Shown: positions 41,988 to 52,004 of the stretch, piece by piece
Numbering within the stretch: position 1 is the first letter of the stretch
Layout: every line of letters begins with the position of its first letter
DNA from: CAVRAW01 sp963716135
GTDB taxonomy: Bacteria; Planctomycetota; Planctomycetia; Pirellulales; JADZDJ01
Direction of reading: 5' to 3'
Length of the DNA stretch: 64,000 nucleotides
NCBI GenBank assembly: GCA_963716135.1
Contig: OY970289.1
Span: 3,782,001-3,846,000 of the forward strand
The notes under the pieces: model-generated
Told to the model about the DNA's origin: nothing
What the model saw: only the letters and a program-made list of their open reading frames with translations
The model's database searches: none
Position numbers and translations under genes: made by a program

Positions 41988-42269
41988 GAAATGGCCCTTC
42001 GTGCAAAAGATGGTCGCACTTGGAAAGACGGTTGGTTAGCAATTGCCGCGGAAAAAATCGGACTGCCGGAATCTGGCAGGGGTCAGTATAAATATCTGTT
42101 GGGGTGATGGCAAACGAGCGCTGATGACGTTCTGGAGCTTGATTTGCCGGCATTTGTCGAAGACGGTGGGCGCGGTGCGATCATCGCCTGCGCCCCCTCC
42201 ATACGCCGATAGCTGGAGTTGAAGTTCGCAGGGAATCCAAAATCCCAAACTGGGACGGTTGAGGTCGTC
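41988..42269. other. Divergent promoter region between subtilase and pseudoprotease genes
   Basis: 282 bases with no supported gene. It is the only divergent spacer at the left border of the signalling cluster, so it should hold both promoters. AT content rises around 42060-42110. I find no clear inverted repeat or known regulator site. Confidence 0.45.
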
Positions 42270-43679
42270 ATGGAAACGGTTTTGTCCGATCTGTTAACTC
42301 GGCTGGATCAGTTCTCCAATCAGTTCAACGATCTGCGTGACGGCATCCGCCAGGCGATCAAGATCGCCCAGGACGACCCGGAAATGTCGCTCACTCGGGC
42401 GCGCAAGGTTCTGGAATACATTGTGCGCGATGTTTACGAAACCGGTCTAAAGACGAAGGCAGGGACGCAACCGTTGGAGAATCTGCTGCAGCGGGTCGTG
42501 AAAGAGGGACTGTTGCCCAAGAGGCTGGCGGCCTACGCCACGGCGGTGCGCGAATTAGGCAATGTGGGGACGCATTCGTTCGACGATCAAATCACCCATC
42601 AGGACGTGCTGCAATCGTTGACGTCGCTGATGCCGATCGTGGAGTGGTTTTTCGAGCAGAAGAATGTGGAGGATGCGCCGGTGGTGAGCGAGCAGCCGGC
42701 ACGTGCTGCGCCAATCACAAGCGCGCCGCCGATGAGCGCGCCAGTCCGGCGCAGGGCGCCGGCCGGCGGCAGGCGTCGAGTTTGGCCGCTGGTCATCGTC
42801 GCAATCGTGCTGGCGGGCGGGATCGCCGGCGGGATTGCGATCTTTGGTCATGGCAAAGGGGGGAGCAAAACGGATCAGAATCCACTTTTGATTTCATCGT
42901 TGGATGATGAAGATCGGCTGGCCCAGGCGGTCGGCATGGTGGTGGTGCCGAATCGGATTTGGTTTCCCAACGGAAGCGTCATTGAAGTGCCGCAGAGCAT
43001 GGGGACGTGCTTTGCCGTGACGCCAGATGGTTATTTGTTGACGGCGGGATACGTTGTGGAATCGGCTTCGACGGAAAAGACGCCGCAGAAAATGCAGGAT
43101 GTCGACGTGGAGGTCGACCGGCCGATTCTGGTTTACTTCCGAAAAGTAAGGTTTGAAGCGAAGGTGGTTTATACGAGCAAGCAGTTCAACTTGACGGTGT
43201 TGAAGGTCGATCGGCAGAAGCAGTATCCCTTTTTCGCGCTGTCGGCGAACGATTCGATCAAGCCGCGACTGCAAGTGACGACGTTGGGGTACAGTGGAAT
43301 TTCCGTGGGAGAAACGGGGGGCCAATCGTGGTTCGACACGAAGCGCTTGGAAGCGGCTGCCGAAGAGGCGAAATCGAAAAAGGTCGCCGTGTATGCCGAA
43401 TCCGTGCTGGACGACAGCCGGTTTTCGTTGACGATTCGCTCCGGGGCCGTCGACCGCACGGCGAAGAACGAAGCGGGGGTGATGGTCATCTATCACGAGG
43501 CGAAAATCTTTACCGGCAGCGGCGGCGGACCGTTGGTCGAAGCCAATGGCACCGCGATCGGCGTGAATACCCATGCGCTTGAAGGCCGGGGTGAGATTAC
43601 GTATGCCTCGGCTGCCACGGGGCAATTGCGGCCGGAACTCGAGGAGTTTTTGCCGGAAAAGTTGGTATGGCGGGAATAG
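42270..43679 (+). CDS. Membrane-anchored trypsin-fold pseudoprotease with DUF4145 (HEPN-like) domain
   Basis: A 469-residue protein. Residues 1-130 are a DUF4145 domain (ARKVLEYIVRDVYETGL ... LPKRLAAYATAVRELGNVGTHSF), which belongs to the HEPN-like helical group; the usual RNx4H is GNVGTH here. A Pro/Ala/Arg linker is followed by one membrane segment (WPLVIVAIVLAGGIAGGIAI, residues ~171-192) and a chymotrypsin/HtrA-like domain. The fold phrases are intact but the triad is not: LLTAGYVV has Tyr where His is expected, FNLTVLKVD has Asn for Asp, and SGGGPLVE has Gly for the nucleophile Ser. It is therefore likely a non-catalytic binding or sensor domain outside the membrane. ATG 42270 is the first start giving the DUF4145 domain. 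First gene of the cluster. Confidence 0.8.
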   Translation: METVLSDLLTRLDQFSNQFNDLRDGIRQAIKIAQDDPEMSLTRARKVLEYIVRDVYETGLKTKAGTQPLENLLQRVVKEGLLPKRLAAYATAVRELGNVGTHSFDDQITHQDVLQSLTSLMPIVEWFFEQKNVEDAPVVSEQPARAAPITSAPPMSAPVRRRAPAGGRRRVWPLVIVAIVLAGGIAGGIAIFGHGKGGSKTDQNPLLISSLDDEDRLAQAVGMVVVPNRIWFPNGSVIEVPQSMGTCFAVTPDGYLLTAGYVVESASTEKTPQKMQDVDVEVDRPILVYFRKVRFEAKVVYTSKQFNLTVLKVDRQKQYPFFALSANDSIKPRLQVTTLGYSGISVGETGGQSWFDTKRLEAAAEEAKSKKVAVYAESVLDDSRFSLTIRSGAVDRTAKNEAGVMVIYHEAKIFTGSGGGPLVEANGTAIGVNTHALEGRGEITYASAATGQLRPELEEFLPEKLVWRE

Positions 43680-43874
43680 TCGGCGGGAATCGGACGTGCG
43701 GGAAAATAAGCCGAATAGGCCAGAAACTTAAGGACGGTGATTTGATTCAAAGCGGGTTCTGAGAACCCCGGGCCGGGGAAGTAAGTAGTGTAGAATGGGC
43801 CATTGGAAACAGGGCAGGGAGAGGCCTGTTCGCGCAAGGAACTCGTGCCGATCGCCAGTAGGGGCCGAAAGAGC

Positions 43875-46276
43875 ATGGAACTGGTATTCCGCCATGTGAC
43901 GGATGAAGAATTCTCGCAGCCGCCGGCCGGGGAATGGATCTTTCGGCTGCGGCATCAGACCGCCACGCCGGTGCGCGCGATGGCGGAATACGTGCTGAAT
44001 CAGGGGGTCGCATCGTTTCCCCAAGGGGCGGCGCCGCTTCAGAAGATCGTGGCGCCGTTTGATCCCACGCTCGACGACATGCTGGCGATCGAGTTTGCCC
44101 GGCGGCTGATGGCTGGGGAAACGTTGCCCGAGGGCGCGAAGAGTTTCTGCGCTATGCGACGTTGGCGCGGGAAGGACTCAAGCCGGGGGAGGTGCCGCTG
44201 GAGTCGTCGCTGGAGGGGATTTTTCTAGCGATGCGGAACGCCGCGGGGGAAGATCTTTCGCAGCCGGCGGCGGGCGCGCGGTTTGCCGGCGATTGGGCGC
44301 GATTGGCGGAGCGGATCATGGCGGCCGCCAAGGCCGGCGTCGATCCGTTCACGCAGCCGTTTTTGGCGGAAGGTCCGGAGTTTGCGAAAGAGCGCGCTTT
44401 TCTGCGACAAGATCACGAAGTGTTTCGGCAGGACGTGGAGCGCGGCGAAAAGTGGAGCGTGCGCATTCCCGGCGGATCGCAAAATTCGTTCGGCCTGCTC
44501 TTGCATCAGCCGAAAAGTTTGCTGTTCAAGTTCTGGAGCCGCGATTCGCAATGGGGGTACGAAGGCAAACCGTACTTGTTTCTGGCGGTGGATTGCGGCG
44601 CGCATGAATGGCGGTTTTCGACCGATCCGGTGCAGAGGCTTTCGCTGTTGACGTTGCACGAAAAACTGCAGGCGGCGGAGACGGCGGCGGATGCCCAGCG
44701 AGCGAAAAACGATCCTTGGTTCGACGGCGCGCCGTTTGGGCACACGTATGTGGCCTCGCCAAAGCAAGGGACAGCATTGGCAGACAAGGACGTTGAGCGC
44801 GTGGTGCGTTCCTCGGCGCAAGCCAAGCAGGTGCGGGCGCCGGTGAAGATCGATCCCGGTAGAGGAATCGACTATTGGGGAAAGTGGATCGGCGCGGCAG
44901 GGGCGCTGGCTGGGATTTGCGCGTTCGTGTTGACGCACATTCTGTCGAACCGCCCAAGTTCCGAGCCGGTGATCATCAAACGTGGCAGCCAACCGATCGT
45001 GGCGGCCAAAGGCGATGATATTCGGCTGGCCAGTGGCGAGGTGTTGCACGGCAAGGCGGAGAAGACGGTCAAGCTCACGCCCGGACGGCAGCAAAAGATT
45101 GATCTGTTGAGCAATAATCCGACACCGGTCGATCAAAATGTGAAATTGAAATTGTTCCTGCAGGCGAAAAACCCAGAAGAGACGGCGCATCTGAAGGTGC
45201 AAAGCTTTTACGTCAACGACGAAGGGCCGCTCTATGCCGACTTTGAGCTGCGCGACGGCAAATGGCAGCCGAAGGAGGACAGCCAACAGAGCCAGGGTGA
45301 CAAGCAGGCGCTGGCAAAATTGCTGCGCAAGGGGCAGAACAAAGTGACGCTGGTGGCGACGAGCGACGGCAACGAGCCGGTGGACGCGCAGGCCAGGCTG
45401 GACTGGCAAGTGGATGTGAGTTATTTGCCGGATTTGTATTTGCTGGTGGTCGGCGTGGGAGACAACTTGCCGCACTCGGTGGATGACGCGCAGGCGATGT
45501 ACGATTTTTTTGGGCGAAAAGATACCGGGCTGTTGTTCAAGGAGGTGCACCGGCAGCCGCTGTTGATCAACGAGCTGGCCAGCAAGGACGCGATTTTCAA
45601 CGCCATCAACGAGCTGAATAGCAAGGTCGGAACCAACGACGTCGTGCTGATTTGCATCTCGGCGCATGGAACCGTGGTGCGCGATCGATATTATTTGCTC
45701 CCCTCGGGCTGGAACGAGTCGGAGCAGACGGTGGCCAAAATGAACTCCAGCGCGATTTCGCAGGACGATTTTCTTTCGGCGCTGAAAGAGCTGGCCGAGA
45801 AATGTTACGTGTTGGTGGTGCTGGACACGTGCCATGCGGGAGCGATTTCGGTGGGCGGAACAACTCGCGACGTGGAAGCGCCGGTGGATATGACGCGGTA
45901 TTTCGACACGAAGAAGCTGGTCGATCGCATGCAAGGCAATCCGAAGGGGATTGTGATCATTTCGGCGTGCCTGGGGAGCGAACAAGCTAACGAGTTGAGC
46001 AAGCTCAATCATGGCGCGTTGACCTTTGCGCTGCTGGAAGGATTGGAAGGGAAGTTGCTTTATCCCGATCCACGAACGGATGATAGCGCCAAGTATTTGC
46101 CCCCGGACGCGGTTGTGGATTTACAGACCCTGACAAACTATGCGATGGCGCGGGTGCGGAAACTGACGGATAAGCTGACCAATCATCCGCAGAGCGTGGT
46201 GGTACTGCCGTCGCCGGGCATGTCGTTGGGGGATATTCCGCTGTTGGTGCGGCCGAAAGCACCGGCCACGAAGTAA
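43875..46276 (+). CDS. Membrane-anchored caspase-like (C14) protease, frame broken once
   Basis: About 800 residues. N-terminal ~320 residues are an unnamed domain homologous to that of the gene at 58319 (matching blocks around FDPTLDDMLAIEFARRL, PKSLLFKFWSRD and NDPWFDGAPFGHTYVASPKQ). One membrane segment follows (GAAGALAGICAFVLTHIL, ~340-357), then a beta region, and a caspase-like domain from ~520: the His motif is ICISAHG and the Cys motif LVVLDTCHAGAIS, with ISACLGSEQANEL after it, so the dyad is intact. The frame breaks near 44137 (one missing G in GCGCGAAGAG); joined it reads EFLRYATLAREGLKPGEV. It lies 195 bases after the pseudoprotease gene and before kinase 1. Probable role: a regulated protease at the membrane; cleavage targets unknown. 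Confidence 0.82.
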
Positions 46277-46288
46277 GTCAAATGCGTA

Positions 46289-46330
46289 GGCCGCTGGGGG
46301 CTCACTTCGTTCGACCCCAGCCACCCGGCC
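46289..46330. repeat. Hairpin between caspase and kinase 1 genes
   Basis: GGCCGCTGGGG pairs with CCCCAGC and CGGCC across a loop of about 15 bases (left arm 46289-46299, right arm 46315-46330). There is no T-run. The core resembles the TAGCCCCAGTCACCC segment of the repeat at 39835, so it is probably a dispersed palindrome rather than a terminator. Confidence 0.5.
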
Positions 46331-46422
46331 GATCTGTTTTGTGTTGTTGAGGCGCCGGCCGGAAGAATTTAGAATTGAGACAGCCTGCTAACAGGTTTGC
46401 CGGCCTGAAGTAAGTTTTTCTT

Positions 46423-49400
46423 ATGAGCAGCGCGGTCAGTTTTGACGACGATCTTTCGCGGCGGTTGCCGTTGCCGCTGGCGCGGCTGTATCGGCAGGCG
46501 CACAACGCCAAGACGGCGCTGGATCGGCATCAGGCGGCGTATTTCCTGTGGGAAGCTTCGCTCAAGCTTCTGGGCTCGGCGGCGATTGCGACTTATGCGC
46601 AGCGGACCGAGGTTGATCCGCGCGTCGAGGAGCGGTTGCAGAATTTGGCGCGGCCGGCCATTGGGCACTGGTGGGAATTTGTGCGGTTGCTCTTGCCGGT
46701 GCTGGCGGAAGGGGGCGATGTGGGCTTCAAATCGGCGTGCGATTTCTTGCTGGGCCCGAAGCGGCACGATTTGCCGCGGTGCGCCGGGTTGGACGCCACG
46801 CTATGCGAAGTGCTGGACGGCAAGTCGGGAGCGCGATCGACGGTGCGCGTCAGCGAGCTTTTCGACAATTTGGTGCGGTATCGCAATCGAGAAATTGGCC
46901 ACGGTGCGCTGGGGAAACAATCGAGCGAATATTATCAGCGCGTGGGGAAATCGCTGCTGGTGGCCATGACGGAATTGCTTTCGCGCTGCGACATGCTGGC
47001 CGGGCGCAAGCTGACATATCTCACGGGACTGCAGCCCAAACCATCGGGCCAATGGGAAGCGGATTTGGAGGACTCGGTCGGCGAAGCGCACCTGCGCCAG
47101 GAGCCGCAACTGTTGGCCGAGGAAGAAGCCAGCCATTTGCCGCGCGTCGATCGAATGTATCTGCAATATGGAGCGCGCACCGATCATTGGACGGCGGTGA
47201 CGTTGCATCCATTGGTGATCTACGATCCGGCGACGGAGGAAGTGCTGTTTTTGAATTCGCGGCGCGGCAAACAGCGCACCGAATACCTGTGTTACTCCAC
47301 TGGCCGGTTGATGGAGCGCGACGATTTGGGGAGCGAGCAGCGTGAACTGTTGCGGCGGCTGCTGAAAGCGCCGGTTGACGACAAGCAATTCAGCGCCTGG
47401 CAGGCGCGCTCGCAGGCCGAGGAGCCGAAGGCGGCGGAAGCGGAGCCGGAACAGCCGCTGAGGCGGATCGGCGAGTTCGAGATCATCAGCGAACTGGGGC
47501 GCGGGGGGATGGCCCGGGTGTTCCGCGCCTGGCAGCCGTCGCTGGGGCGGCAGGTGGCGGTGAAGTGCTTGATCAAAAGCGGCGACAAATCGGAACAGCG
47601 ATTTGCGCAGGAGATTCATGCGCTGGGTCAAGTGCATCATCCGAGTTTGGTGCAGGTATTCACCTCGGGCGCGGTGGATGACCAGTGGTATTACACCATG
47701 GAACTGGTGGAGGGGGCGACGCTGGCGGATATTTGCCAATCACTGGAAAGCCGGTCGTCGAATCCTTCGCAAATCGATTTGGTGACATGGCATCAGGCGG
47801 TGAGCACGGTTTGCGAGCAAAATCGCGGCGCGGAAAAGCCGCTGAGCCCCGACGCCACGGAATTGCTGACCGGTCGGAGCGCACAGGCCGAAGTGCAATT
47901 GATGCCGGCGCTGGAGAAGCTGAGCTATGTGCGGCAAGTTGCCGATCTGATGCGGCAGGTGGCCGAGGCGGTGGATGCGCTGCACCAGCATCCGCTGCGG
48001 ATCGTGCACCGCGACATCAAGCCGGGCAATATCATGGTCACGGCCGACGGCCAACGGGCAGTGCTGATGGATTTGGGGTTGGCGAAACTGTTGGAGGAGG
48101 GAGATCGCAAGCTCACGTACACGCGGCAATTCGTCGGCACCCTGCGGTACGCCAGCCCGGAACAAATCTTGGCGATCAAAGTCGATGCCCGCACCGACGT
48201 TTACAGCCTGGGGGCGACGTTGTGGGAGTTGCTGACGCTGCGGCCGATTTACGATGCGAACGACGACGTGGCGACGCCGGAGATCATGCGCCGCATCCAG
48301 TTCGACGACGCGGCGCCAATCCGCAAGTATCATCCCGGGATTCCCAAGGCGCTGGAAGCGATCGTCATGAAATGCCTGGAGAAGAATCCAGAGCATCGGT
48401 ATGCGACGGCGGGGGAAATGGCCGCGGATTTGCGCGCGTGGCTGAGCAATCAGCGCGTGCGGGCCAGCAAGTCTTCTGCGCGGCAACGCATCGTCAGATT
48501 GGTGCGGCGGCATCGAGTGGGTTCGGCCGCGGTTGTGGGCCTGTCGTTGATTGGAACCGGGCTGGCCATCTGGTTGGCGAATCGGCCGAAGCCGGAGGAG
48601 GTGATTGCAACGACGACAACGGCAAGCACGACGGCGATACCGCCAAGCGCCGCATCGGGAGCATCATCGGCGGCGGCGAAATCGAATTCGCCGGCCGCGA
48701 CATCACCCAGCAGCAATCAGAGATCGCTGGCGGATATCTACGCACAAAAGGCGGAGATAGAACGGAAGGCCGCAGAACTGCGGGCCCGCATGGCGCCGCT
48801 GAGCGCACCCGCCGCGAAGGAGCCTGCGAAGGAACCAGCGAAAGAAACGACGAAGGAATCGCCCAAGGAAGCTGTGCTATTTTCAGACAATTTCGCAACG
48901 CTGGACCCGGCTTGGAGGAATGGCAGCGGGTATCTGCACGCGGAGAATCATAAACTCATTCAAAAGCCGCCCGTCGAAATTCAGGCGAATAATCTGTATG
49001 CCGGCGGCCTGTTCGACGACATGGATGCGAGCGTCGATATCAAGATGAGCCAGGTTGGCGACGCAAACTGGTACGCAGGTTTGTCGTTTTGGGCGGAGGA
49101 TATCGACAATTGCTACTTCGCAGGAATTTGCCCGAAGAACGGCAACGTGGCGGTGGTTCGAGAGATGAAGGGACGCGATATTTTTCCTATTCCTTGGCAT
49201 CACGATGACGCGGTGAAAATGGGCGCGGACGCCGTGAACAATCTGCGCGTAGTGACCCGAGGCGGCGCGATCACCGTATTTGTCAACGGCAAGCAGGTGG
49301 CCGCGTTCAACGGCCAGCCGCCGGCGGGAGGGGGGATGATCGGCCTGGTGGGCTGTTCGGGGAAAGAGCTGTACGTCTGGGAATTTTCGAATTTGATCGT

Positions 49401-49443
49401 CAAAAAACCGGCGGCGGAAACGGCGGCGGCCGTCGAGCCATAA
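46423..49443 (+). CDS. Membrane Ser/Thr kinase 1 with HEPN-like N-terminal domain and LamG-like C-terminal domain
   Basis: A 1006-residue Hanks-type kinase. Residues 1-190 are helical with VRYRNREIGHGAL (RNx4H, as in HEPN families) near 150; 200-330 is a second conserved module ending TEYLCYSTGRL. The kinase domain starts near 345 (ELGRGGMARVFRAWQPSLG, ATP Lys in VAVKCL), has a long insert before HRDIKPGN near 528, DLG instead of DFG near 549, and the activation-loop GTLRYASPEQ. One membrane segment lies near 700 (AAVVGLSLIGTGLAIWLA). Outside, a Thr/Ala/Ser and Lys/Glu-rich linker leads to a concanavalin-like/DUF1080-type domain (~820-1000). An in-frame TAA ends it; a second copy of the same domain follows directly. 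Likely senses an external ligand and signals inward. Confidence 0.87.
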   Translation: MSSAVSFDDDLSRRLPLPLARLYRQAHNAKTALDRHQAAYFLWEASLKLLGSAAIATYAQRTEVDPRVEERLQNLARPAIGHWWEFVRLLLPVLAEGGDVGFKSACDFLLGPKRHDLPRCAGLDATLCEVLDGKSGARSTVRVSELFDNLVRYRNREIGHGALGKQSSEYYQRVGKSLLVAMTELLSRCDMLAGRKLTYLTGLQPKPSGQWEADLEDSVGEAHLRQEPQLLAEEEASHLPRVDRMYLQYGARTDHWTAVTLHPLVIYDPATEEVLFLNSRRGKQRTEYLCYSTGRLMERDDLGSEQRELLRRLLKAPVDDKQFSAWQARSQAEEPKAAEAEPEQPLRRIGEFEIISELGRGGMARVFRAWQPSLGRQVAVKCLIKSGDKSEQRFAQEIHALGQVHHPSLVQVFTSGAVDDQWYYTMELVEGATLADICQSLESRSSNPSQIDLVTWHQAVSTVCEQNRGAEKPLSPDATELLTGRSAQAEVQLMPALEKLSYVRQVADLMRQVAEAVDALHQHPLRIVHRDIKPGNIMVTADGQRAVLMDLGLAKLLEEGDRKLTYTRQFVGTLRYASPEQILAIKVDARTDVYSLGATLWELLTLRPIYDANDDVATPEIMRRIQFDDAAPIRKYHPGIPKALEAIVMKCLEKNPEHRYATAGEMAADLRAWLSNQRVRASKSSARQRIVRLVRRHRVGSAAVVGLSLIGTGLAIWLANRPKPEEVIATTTTASTTAIPPSAASGASSAAAKSNSPAATSPSSNQRSLADIYAQKAEIERKAAELRARMAPLSAPAAKEPAKEPAKETTKESPKEAVLFSDNFATLDPAWRNGSGYLHAENHKLIQKPPVEIQANNLYAGGLFDDMDASVDIKMSQVGDANWYAGLSFWAEDIDNCYFAGICPKNGNVAVVREMKGRDIFPIPWHHDDAVKMGADAVNNLRVVTRGGAITVFVNGKQVAAFNGQPPAGGGMIGLVGCSGKELYVWEFSNLIVKKPAAETAAAVEP

Positions 49444-50049
49444 CGAGTCGAATCGCCCCAGGCGGCCGGCAGCGGGAAATCGAGCGACGAGAAAGATTTG
49501 ATCTATCACGACGATTTTTCGAAACTCAATCCGGGCTGGACCAATGACGCCGGGTATCTGCACGTGGAGGGGAACAAACTTGTCTTGAAACCGCCGATTG
49601 CGACCAATAAGGCGGTGGTCCGTCTTTTAGAGGCGGAGAAGTTCACGGATATCGACGCCAGCATCGACGTGCGATTAGGAAGCGGAGCCGATGGAACTGG
49701 GAATGCGGGGCTGGCGTTTTGGGCGCCCGACAATCAAGACGATTACATTCTGGCCGTAAACGAACAAGGCCGATTCGCGCTGGTTCGGCATGTGAAGGGG
49801 CGGGTGACGTTTCCGATCGCGTGGCAAACCAACGAGGCGGTGAAGCACGGCGCCGATGCCGTGAATCATCTGCGCGTGGTCACGCGCGGCTCGGATATCA
49901 CCGTGTTCATTAACGACAAAGAGCTAATGACGGTTCCGGGACAGCCGCCGGATGGAGGCGGGTTCATCGGCGTGGCGTCGACGACTTCGGAAAAGACGGC
50001 CCACGCATGGGAGTTTTCGAACCTAGTGGTGAGGAAACCGTCCGGCTAA
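49444..50049 (+). CDS. Second LamG-like/DUF1080-type domain, in frame after the kinase 1 stop
   Basis: A ~190-residue domain clearly homologous to the last domain of kinase 1: YHDDFSKLNPGWTNDAGYLH against FSDNFATLDPAWRNGSGYLH (20 each), and ADAVNHLRVVTRGSDITVFI against ADAVNNLRVVTRGGAITVFV. It is in the same reading frame, separated from kinase 1 only by the TAA at 49441-49443 and a Ser/Gly/Lys-rich linker. There is no signal peptide, and the only start is a TTG at 49498 inside the linker. I infer that it is the natural C-terminal repeat of the kinase, cut off by a nonsense change or a base error; an independent protein is unlikely. Confidence 0.65.
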   Translation, partial: RVESPQAAGSGKSSDEKDLIYHDDFSKLNPGWTNDAGYLHVEGNKLVLKPPIATNKAVVRLLEAEKFTDIDASIDVRLGSGADGTGNAGLAFWAPDNQDDYILAVNEQGRFALVRHVKGRVTFPIAWQTNEAVKHGADAVNHLRVVTRGSDITVFINDKELMTVPGQPPDGGGFIGVASTTSEKTAHAWEFSNLVVRKPSG

Positions 50050-50210
50050 TGCCGTCGATGCAGAATATGCGATTGCCGAGCGTGCGTTTTTTACCGTTTA
50101 TAGCGCGTCAAAAGATACTCTCCAGTGCGGCGCATTATTTATGCGACGTGTTCGATATGCGATGGTGCCATTTCGTGCCGGCAGTTTTCGGTAAATCCAG
50201 AGGTGTGAAC

Positions 50211-52000
50211 ATGAGTCGGGCCTGTTTGGGCGTGGTTGTCACAGCGTTGGCAATGTTAACGAGCGCGCCTTTGCGCCGCCACTTCATGGGACCACGTGGC
50301 GGTGTGGCCGAAGTCGCAGCGAATCTTGCTATTGGACGATCCGGATAGCCGGCAAGTTGTCGCCCAAGCCAATGAGATCGAGTGGCCGGCGGTGGTGGTC
50401 GAAACTGACGGGCAGTGGCTGAAGATCAGCGATCCCGGGGCGTACAGCGCCGTGCCCGTGGAAGGCTGGCTGCGGAAGGACGACATTTTGCGATTGGACA
50501 CCGTTCAATCGTTTTGCACGAACAAGATTCGGCAGGGGGAAGTGGAAAAACGGGGCGGGGCGGCGGCCGGCCGCAACGATGGAGCCGATGCGCGATCGCC
50601 GACGCTGGCCGATGCCTACTGGATTCGGGGATTGTATTGGGAGAATCAGGGGGATACTGAAAGCGCGCTGGCCGATTACAACCAGGCGATTGCCAACGGG
50701 CTGCGCACAGGGGATGTGTATTTGCGTCTGGGCCGGATGCAAACGGCCTGCGGCGCGAAATTCGCCGATCAAGACGCCAAGGGGAACGCGTATATCTGCG
50801 AGTGCGCCGATAAGAGTTTCAACCAAGCCGGTAGATTGTTCGGCGAGCCGGGGCGACTTGCGCCGGCACAGTATTACATTGCGCGGGGGGACGCGGAAAG
50901 CACCGCTTCATGGCCGACGGAAATTTAGATCACGCCAAGCGTGCGATCGATTACTATCGCAAAGCGGAAGAGAGCAATTCATCGTGGTCGCTGCCGGCGT
51001 ACAAGCAAGGGAAGCTGCGGATGATCGCGCTGGAGCAGGCGGCGAAGAAGGATCGCAAACAGTTGCCCGACAAACGCTCGCTGCTGTTGGCGATCCAGGA
51101 TTTGACGCAAGCGATCCGGTTGAACCCGAATTGCAAGGAAGCTTATGAAGATCGCGCCGACGCGCTGCGGCAATTGACCACCGCCGGCACGGAAACTCCA
51201 GAAAGCCTGGCTGCACTCGATGAAGGTTACGATCGGATGGGGCGGGACCGACCCTCGGAGTTGCATTTGCCGGCGACGCCGCCGGCCAACTCGATTCTGG
51301 CGATTCTCGAAGAGGCGAACGCGTCGGCGGACCGGGCCTATTTGCTGAGCAATAACCGCGGCGCACGGCGCTGGAGATCAAGGCCCGAGTGGAATTCGCG
51401 ATCGCCCAGGAGCTGTACAAGCCGCACGATCCAGCGTTGGAGCTGGACAAAGTGGCCCGATTGGATCGCGCCTACAGCTTGTACATGGACGCGATCAACC
51501 TGGCCAAATCGGCGGCGGACCACAGTTCGTCGTACGACGACATTGTCGGGCGGTTCGGGTTGGCACTTACTTACTACGACCGAACCAACGCGGTGGCGGA
51601 TGAACTATCGAACCGCGGGGCGACGAAGGTGGCCGCGAACAGCACGAAGTTGAAATCACAGCTTGAGATTGCGAAGAACGATTTAGCGCTGCGGAAGGAA
51701 TCGCTCACGAAGCTGAAGGCCGACGACCCGCAACGAGCGCAGTTGCTGGCCGATATCGACGTGGCGGAGAGACAGGTTGACGAGGCGAGCCGGGCTTTGG
51801 AGGTGAGTTCCAAACAGGCGGGCGATATTCAATTGGCGAAAATCGCGCACGGCAAAATTAGCTCGGCGGCCGACGCGCTGATACGCGCTGGAAGCACGAC
51901 GGGAAAACAGGGGGCGGCGATCTTGGACACGGTTGAATCGCCCGCGGTTGCTCGTCCGGCGCGGCCCAGCTATACGCCGCTGAATCTCGACAGCAAGTAG
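50211..52000 (+). CDS. Secreted SH3-like/TPR protein, frame broken three times
   Basis: About 595 residues when joined. Signal peptide SRACLGVVVTALAMLTSAPL, then a bacterial SH3-like domain (EIEWPAVVVETDGQWLKISD ending GWLRKDDIL), then TPR-like helices (RGLYWENQGDTESALADYNQ; HAKRAIDYYRKAEESNSSW) and a coiled-coil C-terminus rich in Lys/Glu/Leu (residues ~430-540). Breaks: near 50270-50280; at the AAA run 50897-50899 (one A missing; joined AEKHRFMADGNLDHAK); and near 51358-51362 (one G missing; joined NNRGGTALEIKARVEF). SH3 domains of this kind bind cell-wall peptides or other proteins. Probably a periplasmic scaffold of the cluster; it follows kinase 1 in the same direction after 161 bases. 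Confidence 0.75.
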
Positions 52001-52004
52001 AAGC

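Noticed and set aside
44225..46012. 595-residue minus-strand frame opposite the caspase gene
   Set aside because: High Arg/His/Leu content with no motifs; the plus strand has a complete caspase dyad.
46289..46330. Intrinsic terminator after the caspase gene
   Set aside because: The hairpin has no T-run and matches the dispersed repeat family.
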